A DNA stretch of 13,619 nt from contig CAMNLR010000001.1 in assembly GCA_946543465.1 (NCBI GenBank), positions 1 through 13,619 of the forward strand. Reading direction: 5' to 3'. Positions 13,151 through 13,619 of the stretch are shown here, one piece after another (the first letter of the stretch is position 1; each line of letters opens with the position of its first letter). The stretch comes from CAG-791 sp002390025. GTDB taxonomy: Bacteria > Bacillota > Clostridia > Lachnospirales > Lachnospiraceae. The translations under genes and the position numbers were made by a program. The notes under the pieces are model-generated. The model was not told where the DNA came from, made no database searches, and saw only the letters and a list, made by a program, of their open reading frames with translations.

Positions 13151-13456
13151 ATGGATTGGCATTGGAAATCTCTCAGAGTTCTCGGGGCAGGCGTTCTGCT
13201 CGGCTCCTACGGCATTCGTCTTCTGACCAGCAGAGATGCAAAGAAAGTATATACCTGCGGCACAGCCGCGGTTATGCGCATGAAAGACGAGGTTCTCAAG
13301 GATGTATCCCTCATTCGCGAGAACTGCAATGATATAGCTGCAGACGCTAAGGAAATCAACGAGCAGCGTCAGGCGGAGCTCGATGCACAGCAGATCGAGG
13401 ATGCGAAAATACTCCTTGCTGCAGCGGGAGCGGATGAGCAGGCAGCAGAGGCCTGA
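13151..13456 (+). CDS. DUF6110-like small single-pass membrane protein
   Basis: A 101-residue protein with one N-terminal hydrophobic segment (about 7-25, LRVLGAGVLLGSYGIRLL), then TSRDAKKVYTCGTAAVMRMKDEVL, then a charged, helical, coiled-coil-like C-terminal half rich in Glu, Gln and Ala. This layout and the SRDAKKVYT block match my memory of the DUF6110 family of Clostridia, usually encoded next to cation-transporting P-type ATPases, where an accessory role in metal transport is assumed. C36 could be a metal ligand. GGAGG at 13140-13144 with a 6-base spacer sets the start. The AraC gene upstream fits a small metal-response locus, but a terminator follows directly and no ATPase is visible before the window ends. 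Confidence 0.72.
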   Translation: MDWHWKSLRVLGAGVLLGSYGIRLLTSRDAKKVYTCGTAAVMRMKDEVLKDVSLIRENCNDIAADAKEINEQRQAELDAQQIEDAKILLAAAGADEQAAEA

Positions 13457-13501
13457 TCAGAATACAAGGGCTTTAAAAAGTTTCGGATCTGAATATTTGT
13501 G

Positions 13502-13534
13502 CCCCGCCGTGACCGGCGGGGTATTTTGGTTTTG
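13502..13534 (+). terminator. Terminator after the DUF6110-like gene
   Basis: ccccgccg (13502-13509) and cggcgggg (13514-13521) form a perfect 8-bp stem with a TGAC loop, followed by a T-rich tail (tattttggtttt). It closes the transcript about 45 bases after the stop. Confidence 0.85.
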
Positions 13535-13545
13535 TCCTCTCATGT

Positions 13546-13619
13546 CGGAGTGCCTTTGTTGAGCTCCATGATTGAGCGTCCTGGCTGACCATCTTGGTTG
13601 AGCGCCTTGACTGAGCTCC
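13546..13619. repeat. 13-bp degenerate tandem repeat at the right edge
   Basis: Units: 13559-13571 ttgagctccatga, 13572-13584 ttgagcgtcctgg, 13585-13597 ctgaccatcttgg, 13598-13610 ttgagcgccttga and 13611-13619 ctgagctcc (cut by the window end), with a weaker unit at 13546-13558. The consensus is roughly YTGAGCNYCWTGR. A period of 13 with no indels suggests non-coding spaced repeats that may continue outside the window. Confidence 0.7.

Noticed and set aside
13540..13619. C-terminal end of a minus-strand gene entering from the right (stop at 13542-13540, about 25 codons)
   Set aside because: The stretch is better explained by a 13-bp tandem repeat, whose unit is not a multiple of three; too short to identify a family.

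Overview
The window looks like a chromosomal segment of a Gram-positive Clostridia-type Bacillota, most likely Lachnospiraceae. The evidence is the rpsF-ssb-rpsR order with a zinc-ligand form of S18, strong GGAGG-type ribosome binding sites on almost every gene, the LicD/cytidylyltransferase surface-polymer genes, and a DUF6110-like small membrane protein beside an AraC regulator. The family placement is inference. Every confident gene is on the + strand. Composition is about half G+C, with one clearly A+T-rich stretch near 7180-8000.

Layout. 1-171: an edge stretch with a 29-bp direct repeat, a 12-bp tandem duplication and a hairpin touching the first ribosome binding site. 172-3993: a cell-surface polymer cluster made of two tandem paralogous LicD phosphotransferases (about 78% identical by hand count), a TagD-like cytidylyltransferase between them, an aspartate/glutamate racemase-family protein, and a second, divergent cytidylyltransferase. 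A 16-bp degenerate tandem repeat lies between the second licD and the racemase gene. A hairpin terminator at about 4029-4077 overlaps the promoter of the next operon. 4059-5560: the rpsF-ssb-rpsR operon with a structured leader and a perfect 12-bp terminator. rpsF carries one ambiguous base (N, 4358) that breaks its frame. 5582-5664: tRNA-Leu(CAA), then a terminator and a new promoter with the same TTGCGC -35 hexamer and 17-bp spacer.

5856-11238 is the most interesting part: a membrane-anchored protein with a RanBP2-type zinc finger, a large membrane protein with an N-terminal zinc ribbon and an A+T-rich predicted extracytoplasmic domain, a von Willebrand factor A protein with an intact metal site, a PP2C-type phosphatase and a divergent Ser/Thr protein kinase. 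The last three have the composition of the vWA/PP2C/kinase 'TerY-P' triad known from tellurium-resistance-related (Ter) systems, here without other Ter genes in view and next to two zinc-finger membrane proteins. I infer a reversible phosphorylation switch. The kinase gene is followed after 8 bases by dus, a tRNA-dihydrouridine synthase with an in-frame 33-bp tandem repeat, closed by a strong terminator.

12452-13456: a short AraC-family regulator and a DUF6110-like single-pass membrane protein, probably the start of a metal-transport locus, then a terminator and a 13-bp tandem repeat that runs off the right edge.
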